A stretch of 64,000 bases of DNA from Gracilaria domingensis (GCA_022539475.1 VCMS01000151.1:62001-126000), one strand, 5' to 3'; positions 1-11,807 are shown, numbered from the stretch's first letter. Notes: generated by a model from the letters alone, not told the origin. Made by a program: numbers and translations.

Positions 1-129
1 ATCAATGCCAGTCTTATCAATATGAGCGTTGTCTGGCAGGGTTTGAAATGCGTGAAGAAAGACATTGCCTAAACAAAGGCACACATACTGGTTTGTGCTG
101 TGGACTGGTTTCCTACGTTTTGTCTTTGC
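1..129. other. Left flank, no gene seen
   Basis: This short stretch lies outside the inferred terminal repeat of element A. A 62-codon frame crosses it but has no recognisable feature and runs into the repeat. I see no RNA gene or motif here. Confidence 0.4.
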
Positions 130-468
130 TGTCAAATGGAGGAAGGGAGACAAAGGACTACAATCAGACACCTGCCGATGAAAACATTTACTTGGTCAGT
201 CCGAGCGCCTTAAATGCACTTGAGTGCCGCTTCTAGCCCGCTGCTAGTCAGCGGAGAGATTAAGTTGGTTCTCAGCCTACTCTGTTGCTGTCAACGATCC
301 TTACCTGAAGTAGGCTGACGTCAGCGTTCAAAACAATGTAGGTTTGGTAATTCACACCTCACCACTTAGGCCAAACAGGCAGCTTTATCCGCGATGTTAA
401 CAAGAACCAAATCAACTTAAGTAAACCCCATGTTTCACGACTGGCGTAATTCTCAACACCACATCACG
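130..468 (-). repeat. Probable 3' LTR of element A
   Basis: The repeat begins TGTCAAATGG at 130. The inferred right end (ACCACATCA, about 468) is followed by a C-rich stretch, which on the element's own strand is a G-rich polypurine-like tract just before the LTR. About 60 bp at the left match 12306-12365, the other end of the element. The right boundary is an inference from TG/CA ends and the tract, not from a full second copy. Confidence 0.4.
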
Positions 469-532
469 CCCCCAGGTTAGAGTTGCACTCGTTTCTTTGA
501 GCTACGTGTTAGTCGTACCGCTTTTCAATACT

Positions 533-1020
533 TTTTGATCATGTTTACGTCATTTAAATTTTCCACTGGTTCCCAGCTAGGCTCTACTCCCTTGCTCTTT
601 CACACTACCAGATACCTCAGTTTTCTACTCTTGTCCGTACGGTGGTCCAAGATCTTCTCTATCTCGAATGTCGCGGCCTCGTACGCAGCATTGTCTCCAC
701 TACGAGAAACTAGTTTCAGATGGTCGGGAGGTACTGTTCTCTTGAGCGTGTCAAGGGCATTTTTCAAAACGTAGGCCCCCCTCCATTCTTCCTTACAACA
801 GTAAATGGCCCCTCGTACTTTGGATCCCACTTTGATTCTTGGGTCATATCCCTCATCAGTACCTGGCAAGCACGTAGAAACGCTTCTCCACCAAGCAGTC
901 GGTGGGATTTCCCGAACGAATGTGAGCTATTTTCTTTGACCTTGAGCACTCCCTCCTTTACTGCGAGGTAGACCTCATTGACTAGGTGTAGTGCTGTCAG
1001 CTGCACATGAAAGTCACAAA
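533..1020 (-). pseudogene. Element A integrase C-terminus and chromodomain
   Basis: Minus-strand coding remnant. It contains the integrase C-terminal signature KWDPKYEGPFTVV, followed by a chromodomain-like segment with the typical WEP-VENL ending. In chromoviruses this domain helps target integration to chromatin. It is the 3'-most coding part of element A and sits next to the inferred LTR. It is a fossil fragment. Confidence 0.65.
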
Positions 1021-1067
1021 GGGTCACGATAACACCTCCGCAGTGCCAGCTTGTAGAACACATGCAC

Positions 1068-1165
1068 TGCAGCGGCCATAGCTCAGTCGGTAACCACCTT
1101 TGTGTGCTTTTTGTGTGATCTGGCTGTCCGGGGTTCGAGCCCAAGCTCTGCTTTGCTCCCCTCAC
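1068..1165 (+). other. tRNA-like segment with pol III A and B boxes
   Basis: TAGCTCAGTCGG (A box, about 1079-1090) and GGTTCGAGCC (B box, about 1131-1140) lie at the spacing seen in tRNAs and tRNA-derived SINEs. The D stem and T stem do not pair properly, so this is not a working tRNA. It interrupts the integrase coding remnant of element A, which suggests insertion of a small tRNA-derived sequence. No clear tail or target duplication was seen. Confidence 0.35.
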
Positions 1166-1385
1166 GGTTCACCATACTAGAGATTCGTGGCGTTTCTTCC
1201 ACAGTTGCAACCTCAGGGCAGACTTCGTCTTCGTCGGGCCGTACTTCTCAAAGCTATTTACGCCGCGACCAAACATCAGAGAAAACGGTGTCGAACCCGT
1301 TAGAGCGGCAATCTTACAGTTGTACACCAGTTGGACAAACGGGACAAATTCCTGCTATTTATCCGTAGCTCCATCCAATTCTTTC
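1166..1385 (-). pseudogene. Element A integrase, middle part
   Basis: Minus-strand remnant with the integrase segment VYNCKIAALTGSTPFSLMFG, which normally follows the catalytic core in Ty3/gypsy integrases. It abuts the insertion that starts at 1391. The rest of the integrase core resumes beyond 3283. Confidence 0.65.
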
Positions 1386-1526
1386 AAAAGTGTGTTGGCG
1401 GATTGTGGGTGGGTATCCCGCACCCTCTAGGACCCCCTCAACCGAATTTTTTTATATTTCTAGGGGGAGATAGAGAAAGCGCAGCGTGGAAGCTGCATTT
1501 CACACCTCCTCCTTCGGCGTTGTGTC

Positions 1527-1785
1527 GCGCGCCGCACGTTGCGGCGCGCCAGGCGCTTTGAAGAACGGAAGCTCGCGCGCCGCCCGCTGCGGCGCGCGTG
1601 ATGCAAGAGGGAAGCTGGCGCGCCGCGGTGTGCGGCGCACGAGCCGCATGAAAAGAGTGAAGCTCGCGCGCCGCGCGCTGCGGCCCGTGAGCCGCAAAAC
1701 TTGACTGAGAGTGGCGCGCCGCGCGTTGCCGCGCGCCCGCTACCAAAGAAGAAATCATCATTGCGCGCCGTGGCTCAACGAGGCG
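1527..1785. repeat. Tandem GC-rich hairpin repeat, about 47-bp unit
   Basis: Units begin near 1527, 1574, 1617, 1664, 1712 and 1763, a spacing of 43-51 bp. Most contain an inverted repeat of the form GCGCGCCGC-N4/5-GCGGCGCGC. The units are joined by A-rich linkers of the type GGAAGCTC. The last unit is diverged. The long open frames seen across this block on both strands follow from its composition and are not called as genes. Confidence 0.8.
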
Positions 1786-2043
1786 CCAAAAAGGTGCTGC
1801 TGGTGCTACAGACTGCTGGTGCTGCTGGTGCTACGTATGTTGCAGTGACAATTATCTGGAAGGGTGCTGGCTAGCCCTGTAATGGTGTACGGGCGATGAC
1901 GCTTTGGGGCAAGATTGTAACGCATCAAAACGAATCTTTCTAATGCAACCAAGCAGAAACGCCTTTACAAAAGCACCGACCACACGAGCTCAAAAAAACC
2001 TATCTAGAAGCAATGACGTCAATTGGAGGAATCGTACTGCACT

Positions 2044-2640
2044 TTACGTGCGCGATACACCTTGAAAAAGAAGAGAAGGACCATTCATCAGGACACTATG
2101 GTGTTTGCAAGCAAACAATAAGCCGGCCATTAGACCACGAGTGTAGCCCAAAAGGAACTGCGGAACCGCTAAATAGACTTTCAACATGCCCACATCCACC
2201 TCAACTTTCTTGGCCACGATGCCCAACAGCAGCTGCTCCAAGTTTTCCATTCGAGAAGGAGGGGGAGCGTAATCGTCCGACGTGTACTCCATATCGGCAG
2301 AATCATCTTCCGGGCTAGACCTAACACTAGAAGACGCCTCTTCAGCCTCATATTCGATTACGGTGGATTCCATACGGGGAATATCGGATTTATCAGTCTC
2401 GTCGTCCTTCAGTTGACGAATGTCGGTCATTACGTTGACCATTGTGAGCTGGTGGCGTGAGTACGGCTCGGATACCAGAAGCGAGGTTGGACACGACAGT
2501 ACAAATTGAAAACAAACGTGAGAAGACACGTAGGTACCTCGAACCTGTAACATTATGGGGAAGATACCCCAAAGTGGTGGACCATAGTAGGGCTTTAGCC
2601 CTGAGGTGAGCCGGAAGATGTACTGAATTTGTGCCATCAT
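2044..2640 (-). CDS. Open frame of unknown function in the insertion
   Basis: A 198-codon frame inside the 1391-3282 insertion. An acidic, Ser-rich middle part (runs such as SSSVRSSPEDDSADMEYTSD) is followed by a short hydrophobic or amphipathic segment. The layout loosely resembles the Gag N-terminus of element A (acidic start, then a helix). It could be a Gag fragment carried by a non-autonomous element, or a chance frame. No catalytic motif is visible. Confidence 0.3.
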   Translation of the reverse strand: MMAQIQYIFRLTSGLKPYYGPPLWGIFPIMLQVRGTYVSSHVCFQFVLSCPTSLLVSEPYSRHQLTMVNVMTDIRQLKDDETDKSDIPRMESTVIEYEAEEASSSVRSSPEDDSADMEYTSDDYAPPPSRMENLEQLLLGIVAKKVEVDVGMLKVYLAVPQFLLGYTRGLMAGLLFACKHHSVLMNGPSLLFQGVSRT

Positions 2641-3237
2641 GGCATGTCATCACTGCTAGGGTATTTAGTGGAGACCGATATTCAGCATGTGGCGTAGGGT
2701 ACACGAAGCACTGTGATTGTAGATATAAACCCCGAGTTCGAGACCTCACTGCCAACTCGACTCGGGCTGACCACTCTTCCCCTCACGACGACCCCCCTAC
2801 CCTCTCTCATCCCTCTCCCTCTCTGTCGTCGACCCTCTCCTTTGGCATCCCCACTTTCCTTTAGCACCTTCTGTGCTTCCCTGCCATCAACTACTCCCCC
2901 TCTCCATTTCTTTCTCTCTACGGGCGGCTCGGTCTCTCGCCCTCGTCCTTGAAGTTGTAGTGTGTGGCCCTCCGTTGGGCTCGTGTGCACACTGCAACGA
3001 TTCCCATCGTACCGACGCCGTTGTTCTACCCCCGAACTTAGGTTGTGCGGTGCATCCGCTAGCTACTTGGCCTGTGTTTCTGTCGTCAGTTGCTAGTCTC
3101 GACGTGAACATTGAGACAGGCCGTGTGGCTTCAGTTCTGTTGTGCGGCTGTTGCGTTTATCGCTGAGCTACCGTATTATCTTTCGCCGTTTAGGCTGGTA
3201 CTCTCGGGCATTTGTTTTGTTGCTTTCCTTGGGTTTG

Positions 3238-4971
3238 TCACCACCCGTGCCGTTCCGTTTGCTTACGAAAAATGGTGTCCACAAAAGACATAAGTTCAAC
3301 AGTACCGTTCAATCTCTCAACAGCCCCCTTTGCACGTGGGTTATATGGTGATATAGTGCGATGGTTAATTCCATTCAGCTTTGTCAGTTCCGAAACAAGC
3401 TCGTTAACGAATTCAGTTCCGTTATCAGACTGGATTTTCTTTGGCACACCGAACAAAAAAATCGCTTCCCAAAGCGCTCGAGCTACTTCGACCATCCCCT
3501 TGCTCATCAACGGTCTTAAGATAGCAAACTTCGTCATAAGACATACTATTGTCAACAGTGTGTTATGGGCACTGCCGGACGTCGGCAATGTCGATACGAG
3601 GTCAACCGCAATATGGTCCCATGGTAGGTCGGCAGTGATTGACTTCAATGGGTGGAAGCCACGCTTCTGGATGTTGTAACGCAGGCAGGGAACACAGGAC
3701 GTAGTCTCGCGTTTGATGTCCTTCCTTATTCCGTCCCAACAGTAACCGTCGTTCCAAAGCTTCTGAAAGATCTCGACTTCTCCAAAATGTCCGAAGCTGT
3801 GTGCACGCTCAATTAGGGAGCGTCTACCCCCCTCAGCGTTTGGGGCCGTCTTGTCGCGAACCAGTTGCGAAACTGTTCGGCTGGAAATGGAAACACTTGG
3901 CATTTTTCTTCTCAACGCATCTGCAAAGTAATTCAGTGGTCCGGGGAGGTGCACGATGCGAAAGTCAAATTCGGCGATACGGTCGAACCACCGTGCGATC
4001 ATGGAATTGACTGCTCGTTGAGAGTGTAGAAGGAACAGGGCCCAGTGGTCTGTGAAAAGTGTAATCTTCTTCCCTAACAGGTAGAAACGGAATTTCTCGA
4101 GTGCCCAGACAATGGCCAAAAGCTCCTTCTTCGTGGCCGAGTAGTTGCGCTCCGATCTGGACAAGGATCGTGATGCAAAGGCAATGAGGCGTACTTCTCC
4201 ATTCGTGTGCCTTTGACCCACCCAGGCCCCAATGCCGTAGTCTGAGGCGTCAGTACCGACAACAAATTGCGCGTCGTCCACGGGATATGCCAAGGTGACT
4301 TCTTCCACCATCTTCCTCTTTAGGGTGTCAAACGCTTCCTCCATTTCTGTCGTCCACGTCAGGGGTCCCTTTTTCTTACGCGCTACGTCAAGGGGTTTAG
4401 AGATGTGGGAGAACCTTGAGATAAACTGTCGATAGTAGTTGGCGGCACCAAGAAAACTCAGTAGCTGTTTCGCGGTTTGAGGGCGCTCCCACTCGGTTAT
4501 GGCTTCAATCTTTGCGGGATTTTTCTGTATACCATCTCCGGTGACCACAAATCCCAGTAGGTGAACCTTTTTCTGACTAAATCGGCACTTGTCGACCCTT
4601 ATGGGGATGTTCCAGTCCGTTAGCTTGTCAATGACGTATTTGACATGCGCTGCATGCTCATCCTTGTCGCGCGAGAAGATGATGATGTCATCAATGTAGA
4701 CAGCTACGAATGGGATCTCACCAAGAATCTTGTCCATGAGCTGTTGGAATTTTGCTGACATGGTTTTGATTCCAAACGGAGCCGCTCTCATACGATAGTG
4801 GGCACCATTCCAGCGGAAAGCTACCCAATTTCTATCCTCTTCAGGAATGGGGAACCGAAAGTAGCCGTCTCGGATGTCAAGCGTCGTGAATATTGCGTCA
4901 GAGCCAGCAACAGAGCCAACTGCATCGAGTATTTCTTGGACTCGGGGAAGTGGATAGTCAGAGTCGGGCAA
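3238..4971 (-). pseudogene. Element A Pol: RT, RNase H, integrase core
   Basis: A 577-codon frame, of which about the last 15 codons (3238-3282) belong to the insertion. In order it holds RT with LDIRDGYFRFPIPEED and the catalytic YIDDIIIFSRD (YxDD box), RNase H (FVVGTDASDYGIGAWV and FTDHWALFLL), then integrase with the zinc-binding region, a first catalytic Asp (DHIAVDLVS) and SDNGTEFVNEL. The order RT, RNase H, integrase defines Ty3/gypsy. In the living family these enzymes copy element RNA into DNA and insert it. Here the integrase is cut off by the insertion at 3282. Confidence 0.85.
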
Positions 4972-5640
4972 CTTGGCATTAAGGCGGCGAAGATCGATAC
5001 ATGGGCGAACGTGTACCAGGTTCCCTGCCCCATCTTTCTTCGGGACGCATAGAATTGGAAAGCAGTTGGCGCAATCGCTGGGGGCATGTTCGATTACCTT
5101 GGCCGAGAGCTATCTAGATATCTCCGCGTCTACACGCTGAGTGTCTTTCTTCGAGACGAAATTGACTCGGCTTCACATTGGTGCTGCTGTGCTGTGTCTG
5201 ATATTGAGGACAGCCAAAGGATGCGTGCAACGAGCCGACAAGAGGAGTTCCTGATTCCTTTGCAGGGCATCTGCAACTTCTGGGGATATGTGACCGGCAC
5301 CTTTTCCTCCATCTCTGGCTTCGGTGGCGTCTGGGACCGGTTCTGGCCTGTGATCATCCGTGTCCGCAGCCAAGCTGACCACTTGTGGAATGCCTTCTAC
5401 AGAAAACCCAAAGGCGGGGAATTGCGGAAGGCCTATGACCATATCTCGGCGTGGATGCATCTCCATAATTTCTGCGTTTAGCCCGACGGTGCGCGTTCCG
5501 CTCTCTACCTGGATTAGAGCAAGTCCCTCACGCTCCGCCATGACCTTTCCACGCCCATCGAGGATGTTTCCGTGAGCGTCCAATACTGGCAGTCCATGTT
5601 TGTGAGCGAATTGTGCTGAGATAAACGTTGAGGTCGCTCC
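4972..5640 (-). pseudogene. Element A protease and RT N-terminal region
   Basis: Minus-strand remnant between the Gag-protease frame and the long Pol frame. An open stretch at 5173-5583 has the composition of the protease-RT linker. The sequence next to 4972 carries the start of the RT fingers. It is too worn for exact limits. Confidence 0.5.
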
Positions 5641-6882
5641 CTAATCCACCATGGCCCAACCTTCGACGCCATTGATTACCACGGGGGTGTATAGCAAGTC
5701 GTTGGCCTCTGCCGGGGCAGCACTAAGTGCACTGATGGTCGGATTCTGAGATTGTTCCTCGTTTGGAAGACAGGGGGCCACCTGGGCCACCTGGTCGTGT
5801 TCATCATACTTTAAGAGCGCTCGAATGTCCAAGTCCAGCGTGTCATCTTGCACCGACCCGATGTCGTCGCGGTCCGAGACACACTGCTCCTCGATCTGCA
5901 GATTGGCAGCTTGGGGTGGTTTCTCCTTCTCTTTCGTGCATTTGTGTCCAGGTTTCCACGACTGTTGGCACCGAAAGCATTTTTTCTCCTTTCTCAGGCG
6001 CTCTCGGGTTTCTGCATCTAACTCATCGGCTTTCCGGGATGCAATGCCCTTTCCTCGGTCTTTCTCGGTGGAGTGGTTGCGTGAACCGCAATGGGTACAA
6101 CGTTTCTTCTTGTTTCTTGAATGCTTCGAGGTTTCGCTCTTTCCGGAAGACCCTGATCCATGTCTACGTCTCGAGGTAGACGAAGAATCCAGCGTGATTG
6201 CGCTGGCGATCTCATCGGAAATAGAGGTGGGAGGATCCCCGTGATTGGCTCTCTTCCACGTGTTCACACTTGCAGCACGAGCCACTTGCATCAGGTCCTG
6301 CAGCGAGCTGTCCAATCCCTCGATGTAGACTGCGACCAGCGTTTTATCATCATCACGCCTACCCGTGCGTGACATTAGGCTCGTAAATCTGTCACTGTAC
6401 TCTTGGACTGTTTCCTTTGGTCTTTGGATAATCGTCATTAGCTCACGTAGCAGTTTGTCACGTATAGCGGATGATTCAAAATGATGCAAGAAAAGAGCAT
6501 GGACGGTTTCCCAGTGCTTTTCCGCAAGGTTGTTCTCAACCCATTGTCTGTCATAACCATTCAGTGCGGTCAACAGCGCACGGAACCAACGTTCCCGCGG
6601 AATTTCATGAGCAGACAAAATAGCCTTGATCTTTGCCAAGAACTCGAAAGCGTCCTTGATCGATCCTTTGCGGTCTCCACGGAACGACGGTAGCGAAGAA
6701 ATACTGTGATACAGGGTTCGGGAAGTTCCCGTGGCTGCATTTGGTGGTTCAGGAGATCCAGAAGCGGTCATGAGAGTCGTTGTCGCCTGTACACGCTTTG
6801 ACGGCCTGTCAATGCTCTCCATTACCTCACTTCTCTGCTTCTCTACTTCCCTCAAACGGTTATTGAACTTTTGCTTCTGCAC
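5641..6882 (-). pseudogene. Element A Gag with zinc knuckle and protease start
   Basis: A 413-codon frame. The capsid-like part contains the pattern typical of gypsy Gag (LRELMTIIQRPKETVQEYSD). After it come a basic Ser/Arg/Lys-rich stretch, a CCHC-type knuckle (CFRCQQSWKPGHKC) and the beginning of the aspartic protease domain (PVVINGVEGWAMVD). Gag forms the particle and the knuckle binds element RNA. The Gag N-terminus continues on the far side of copia element B, at 12158-12300, so B inserted within gag. Confidence 0.8.
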
Positions 6883-6923
6883 TGGATCTAAATCTTCATA
6901 ACGAACGGCGGCTAGTTCGTAGT

Positions 6924-7269
6924 TGTAGAAATCATGTTTGATGTGTTACCGGGTACGTGCATGTGTTGCTGCAAGGTACAGTTGGCAATGACACTATCAA
7001 GGCTCGCGTTAGGAACTGCGTGGACTCGTGCGTGTACGATTGTATGACGCATTTGCGTTCTACATAGACTAGCGCTAGACTTGCTGCTGCCCACGTCAGC
7101 CGTTGTTTTGCAATCCCCGTCCGTCGTGCGTAGTGGATTTACTCCGCTGTAAGAACCCCCCACAGACTGGTTTCGTCCGAGACGGGAGGAGGCAAGGGAC
7201 TCGACAACTACTGCCTAGTAGTAAAGATTTGTTTATCTGTTTTCAATCTTCTTCACACCGATTTCTATT
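6924..7269 (+). repeat. 5' LTR of copia element B
   Basis: Starts TGTAGAAATC and ends ATTTCTATT, so the ends are near-inverted. It matches 11808-12152 almost throughout. The 5 bp before it are GTAGT. Confidence 0.88.
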
Positions 7270-7272
7270 GTT

Positions 7273-8511
7273 ATGGGCCCAGAGAGTTCTTCAAGCGACC
7301 ACCCGACGCACACTCGCTTCTCTTGGGACATCCGTAACGTCTCTTGGACAGATGGCCGTGGCAACCAGGAACAGTATGCCAATGCCGTCTCGCTGTGGCA
7401 AGCCTTCCACGCTACTTTGACTGACTCCAACGACAACAAGATTCGAAAAAACGTGCAAGGCATTATGTTGCAGTCGGAATTGTTTGGTCGCGCCCGCGAC
7501 ATCTGCAAGTCAATCCCCGCCGAGAAGATTCGTTCCGAAGAAGGAGCGCAGGCAAGAGTAGACGCTTTGTACAAGCGAGACCCACTTGCAGTTGTTTCTG
7601 ATGTCTATTAGGATTTTCTGGCACTACTCAACACGAAGAGGAATGCCAATGAGAGCTTCAAAAATTTTGAATCGCGCTTTCAAGCCCATGTTTCAAGAGT
7701 CAATGTTCACGGCTCTGAGGCGAAGCTATCAGAAGCCTTAGTTGTCTTCAGGTTGTTGGCCAATTTGGATGTGGACAGCAACCAGCGAGTGTCGGTGCTC
7801 GCTAATTGTTCTCCGAAGGATCTCACAATCACCTCCACATCTACCACTGACGACATTCTCAAGGCAGTGTCATACGAATCCACTGCTTCCGTCCTTCGAC
7901 AGTGTGACAAAGTCCGTGGTCAGACGTCTCCTTCTGCTACGACAACGCTGTCTACCAATGCGTCTTTTGCATCTTCGTCCCGCTCTGGAGGTCGCAAGGG
8001 CACACAACGTCAGCGTATGACTCCAGAGCAGATCAACGATATGAAACAGAAGACGAAGTGCAATAGATGTGGAAAGTACGGACAATGGGCTAACGATCAC
8101 CGCCGCGACGGTTTGTTGAAGCCTGGCTTCAAGGCGATGGATAACCCAGCTAGCACTGACAAGGAGAATAAGAACGTTTTGACATTCAATATGGCAAAGC
8201 TACGCGAAGTGGACAATCCAGCATCTTCTATCCTTGGAGCAGAAGGACCACTGCTGGACAACGCTGCGCCCTACAGCGGCATCGGTTTGAAAGAACTACA
8301 TATGATCAGAGACCTAGGTCTACCAAACTGGAACGGCGCGCTTGATCCATTGCCAGAGGCCGTGGCGGATAAGACGCATTGGCAATATAGATCTGGAAAT
8401 CACAGAAGTGAACCAAGGCCCCAACTTGGATCCGTTCTACTAACGGGACGCACAGATGAAGGTCACATTGTCAAGATCCGTCACCTTGTCATCGAAGGAT
8501 CTTCCCAGTGA
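7273..8511 (+). pseudogene. Element B Gag and protease region
   Basis: Two adjoining open stretches. The first (7273-7611) has the WxxF/L spacing of copia Gag. The second (7753-8511) holds the zinc knuckle (CNRCGKYGQWANDH) preceded by a Ser/Arg-rich stretch. The segment after the knuckle, about 8150-8511, lies where the protease of copia elements is found and includes a hydrophobic stretch ending at a GLKELHMIRDLGLP block. Confidence 0.65.
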
Positions 8512-9642
8512 GTGATAGGGCGCAACGTAACGACACATTGTGACATTCTACACATGGATCACAATTTGTTAAGATTGCCCAACGATCAGCATGAAGGGCA
8601 AACAAGAACTATCACACTCATCAACGAAGACATGCACACCTACATACCGTACTCAGTGTTTACAGATCACAACTCAGCGCTCACGACGGAGAACAAGACA
8701 ATTCTATTCTGCGCGACAGCTCACCTAGACAAAGGACTCGCTGACAGGCCTTGGAAGGAGCTGAAGAAAATTGTCGATAAGGTCCATCGTCACATCTGTG
8801 GCCATTCTACGTACTCGGATATCAAGTTGCTTTTGCATTTATGGAACGATCAGATAGGCACCTACCTTTGCCAGGTACTGGAAGAATGCCCCTCATGCAT
8901 AGCTACGGCCACGCCGAAGACTACGCGCAAAGTATCGCTCAGCAGCATGAGCAGGAGTTTCAATGAAGTAGTTTGCGTCGACCACATGTACCTTGACGAG
9001 TTTTGTGTCATGCACATTATGGACGCCACATCACGCTATTCCGTCGGAGTGGTAGTGGACAACACCTCGATGAAGAATGCGAATTATGTTTTCGACGCAC
9101 ATTGGACTACTCCGTTTTGGACGCCTCAGACTGTCGCATATGACCCTGCGTTTAGAAACAGCATCTTTGAGAACTTTCTCATCCGAAACGCAATTGAACC
9201 CAGACCTCTGCCACCTCGTAGACACAACAAGAATGTTCTTGAGTCGAAACACAGAATCATCCGTGATGTATTCCTCCGCCTGAAGGAAGACTCCACCAGC
9301 GACTACGAAGGGAATATGCCGTTACTAATTAGTCAAGCCATTTGCATCACCAACGATCTTTACGGCAATGACATCATGTCCTCCCACGAACTAGCAAAGG
9401 GGTACTCGAGGCCCATCAAATCTGGCGAGTCTCCCACTCTGATTCCGCAACAGATCGTAGACGCACACCAACAGCTTCTCGCCAAACGCAAAACTAACAC
9501 CAATACTCCGCTCGAAGTCTTCGCAGGAGTTACCCATCTCAGTAGGCGAATGGTGCAGCTTTACATCAAACAACAGCATGAGAAACGCGGCAAATGGTCG
9601 ACATCCAAGCAAGTGCTGTCGTTTGACGGAGCCGAACTGTAA
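8512..9642 (+). pseudogene. Element B integrase
   Basis: A 376-codon frame that starts directly after the preceding one ends. It shows an HHCC-like zinc region (HICGHSTYSDIK, then CPSCIA) and a core with an Asp after VVCVDHMYLDEF and a second in YDPAFRNSIF. Then comes a stretch with ESKHRIIRDVFLRL, where the catalytic Glu is expected. Integrase joins element DNA to the host chromosome. Its position before RT is diagnostic of copia. Confidence 0.75.
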
Positions 9643-9808
9643 CTGTACCCGGAGCGTCTGGCAGAACAGTCTCCGCAGCTATTGAGGACGTTAGACCGGC
9701 ACCGCGTACCGACGAACTAGCTGCCGCTGTGCAAGAGGCCGTTGACATCATGGACCGAACGTTAGAAGACAAACTTCGTGAAGCAGTCAATCATTCCGAC
9801 GACGAAGA

Positions 9809-10933
9809 ATGCACCCATCCAGGCATCAGTTCCATCAGCCGCAGGTCAATGATTCTCTGGAAGAGCCCGCCAACATCGGCCCACAGTACCCTAGTGTAGG
9901 AGACCAGATCGAAGTTTACTGGCCAGGCGACAAAAGGTACTATGGTGGAAATGTTACGCGACGTAATCCAAGAACAGACAAGTTCTCAATCGAGTACTTT
10001 GACGGAGACCGAGAAGTTCTGAAGTTGCAGGATGAGAAGTGGAAGTATTTATCTGGTTCAGACCCCGGAAATCAAGCAGAACCGAGTGGTAATCAGGAAA
10101 TGGACCGCGAAGCCGAGAAGTCATTGGAAGCCGCAGAAGTTTTATTATCGCCGGGACAAGAGCTGGAGAGTAAGGAACGAGAGATTATCAGAACTTACTA
10201 CGAGGCATTTGGCAACCAAGAATTTATGCTACACCAAGCCCAAGGCCTCCCACCCTTTGCCAACCAGAATGCGTACCACAAGGAAGAGCAGTCCTTTAGG
10301 AAAATTGTTCGCGTCTTGCTAGTGCAAAGTGTACCCACTACTGCCAACATTGTAACTAGCCACGTCTTTTACAACGTCAAGACTTGTGACGACGGCTCTC
10401 GTACTCTTAAGGCACGCATTGCAGTTCACGGTAACAAGGATCGAGACAAGGGTATCCTTAAAACCGATTCAGCTACCTGCCTACCAGTAGGAATACGCAT
10501 CTTACTGTCAATGGCCAGTATTTTCCATTGGACATTAGCGAAGATAGACTTTAAGAGTGCCTTTCTTCAGATCGAGGCCAAGAGAGATGTGTACGTGGTA
10601 CCACCTACGAAGTGCAGAACTAGACGTCAGCACTACTGGTTGCTTCTGTCCACCGCCTACGGATTAGCGAATGCCGGAGCCAAATGGCAGCAAGTGAGTG
10701 ATGACGTACTTCGCAGTCTAGGATTTCAGCAACTGGTGTATGTACCACAGTTATTTTACCTCTCGAAGAACGGTCGCATCTGCATTGTCGCTGTTAAGGT
10801 GGTCGATGATATCCTCTTTGCCGCCAAACGCAAACTGCTGTCTTCTGCGATTGAAAAGATTGGCACGCAGTACGAAATCGGCACAATCGTGTATGGACCA
10901 GGGCAGCTGAACTTCTATGGACTGCGAATCTAA
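9809..10933 (+). pseudogene. Element B reverse transcriptase
   Basis: A 374-codon frame containing copia RT signatures: KARIAVHGNKDRDKG, TLAKIDFKSAFLQIEAKRDVYV, LSTAYGLANAGAKWQQ, and VKVVDDILFAAK, which carries the catalytic Asp pair. The N-terminal third (IEVYWPGDKRYYGGNVT) looks like a Tudor-like or SH3-like fold upstream of RT. I have seen such a segment in copia Pol proteins of algae, but the function is unknown. Confidence 0.78.
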
Positions 10934-11081
10934 CAAGAGAAGACTGGCACCATCACGATTGACGGAGAAGAGAAGCTTCAAGCCCTTGAAGGTTATGTGC
11001 TGAGCAGGCCCCGGCGTAAGCAGTACGACGAGGCTCTGAACTCCATAGAGTCTTCTGCATTTCGCTCTATGAACAGTTCTA

Positions 11082-11785
11082 TTGGCTGGCTCGGTATCGC
11101 CGCCTCACCGTTTTGCTCGCATGCTGCGATTTTATTTGCAGCAAAAAGGGCCACACCCGATGGTGAAAGATCTTTTTCTACAGTTGAATCTACTGAAACA
11201 ACTCAAGGGGCGCGGTTCCCTGCTCAAGTACCTTCGCGCCCCTGATACGAAGAGCTCATCTGTGAATGTAGCAGTGTTCTGTGACGCCAGCCGCGCTAGT
11301 GATTACGGACAATTGGGATACATTGCAGGAGTTTTATTTGGAAATCTATCTCTTGGGACAACCTTCCACACCTTAAGTTGGAGTTCCCATAAGTCCCGCC
11401 GCCCAGTTATGTCGATTGGTTCCGCCGAGACATTGACTGCTGTGAAGGAGGCAGGGTGTTAGTCAACGCTATTTCTGTTCTCTTGGGAATTAAGGTTTCT
11501 CTTTGGATGGTACTTGATTCTAAGGATTTGTACGGTACTCTCTCTACTTGCCGCAACGCAACTGATCGCTCTATTCGCGGCGACGTAAGCGTAGTCCGTT
11601 ACGACTTCGAAACTGGAAAGATTGACCGAATGGTTTGGATTCCTGGCAAGTGCAACTTTGCAGATCCTGTGACGAAAACGGACAGTCAGATGTGCGAAGC
11701 TCTTCAAATTCTTCTCTACACCGGAAAAATTTCCATTGATCTTAGCGGCTCTTTGTCAATCCAATCCAACAAATCCACAGGTTAG
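11082..11785 (+). pseudogene. Element B RNase H
   Basis: Two overlapping stretches carry copia RNase H motifs: NVAVFCDASRASDYGQLGYI (first catalytic Asp), SIGSAETLTAV (Glu in the SxAE box), VLDSKDLYGTL, and IPGKCNFADPVTK near the end, which matches the usual NxADxLTK block. It ends just before the polypurine tract and the 3' LTR. Confidence 0.75.
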
Positions 11786-11807
11786 TGGTTTTTCAAAAGG
11801 GAATGAG

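Larger units (their letters stand above)
1391..3282. mobile_element. LTR-type insertion within element A
   Basis: A 1.9-kb block splits the integrase of element A. It starts TGTGTTGG and ends GGTGTCCAC(A). It is flanked by AAAAG at 1386-1390 and 3283-3287, a 4-5 bp target duplication typical of LTR elements. No reverse transcriptase or integrase is visible and the two ends are not direct repeats of each other. A large solo LTR or a non-autonomous derivative is therefore the likeliest reading. It carries a GC-rich hairpin repeat (1527-1785), one minus-strand open frame (2044-2640) and a pyrimidine-rich stretch (2760-2960). Confidence 0.6.

Noticed and set aside
1079-1141. Functional tRNA gene
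   Set aside because: A and B boxes fit but the D and T stems do not pair and no anticodon arm can be drawn.
1438-1761. Long frames across the GC-rich hairpin repeat
   Set aside because: They exist on both strands and in several phases because stops are rare in GC-rich tandem repeats. No domain is present.
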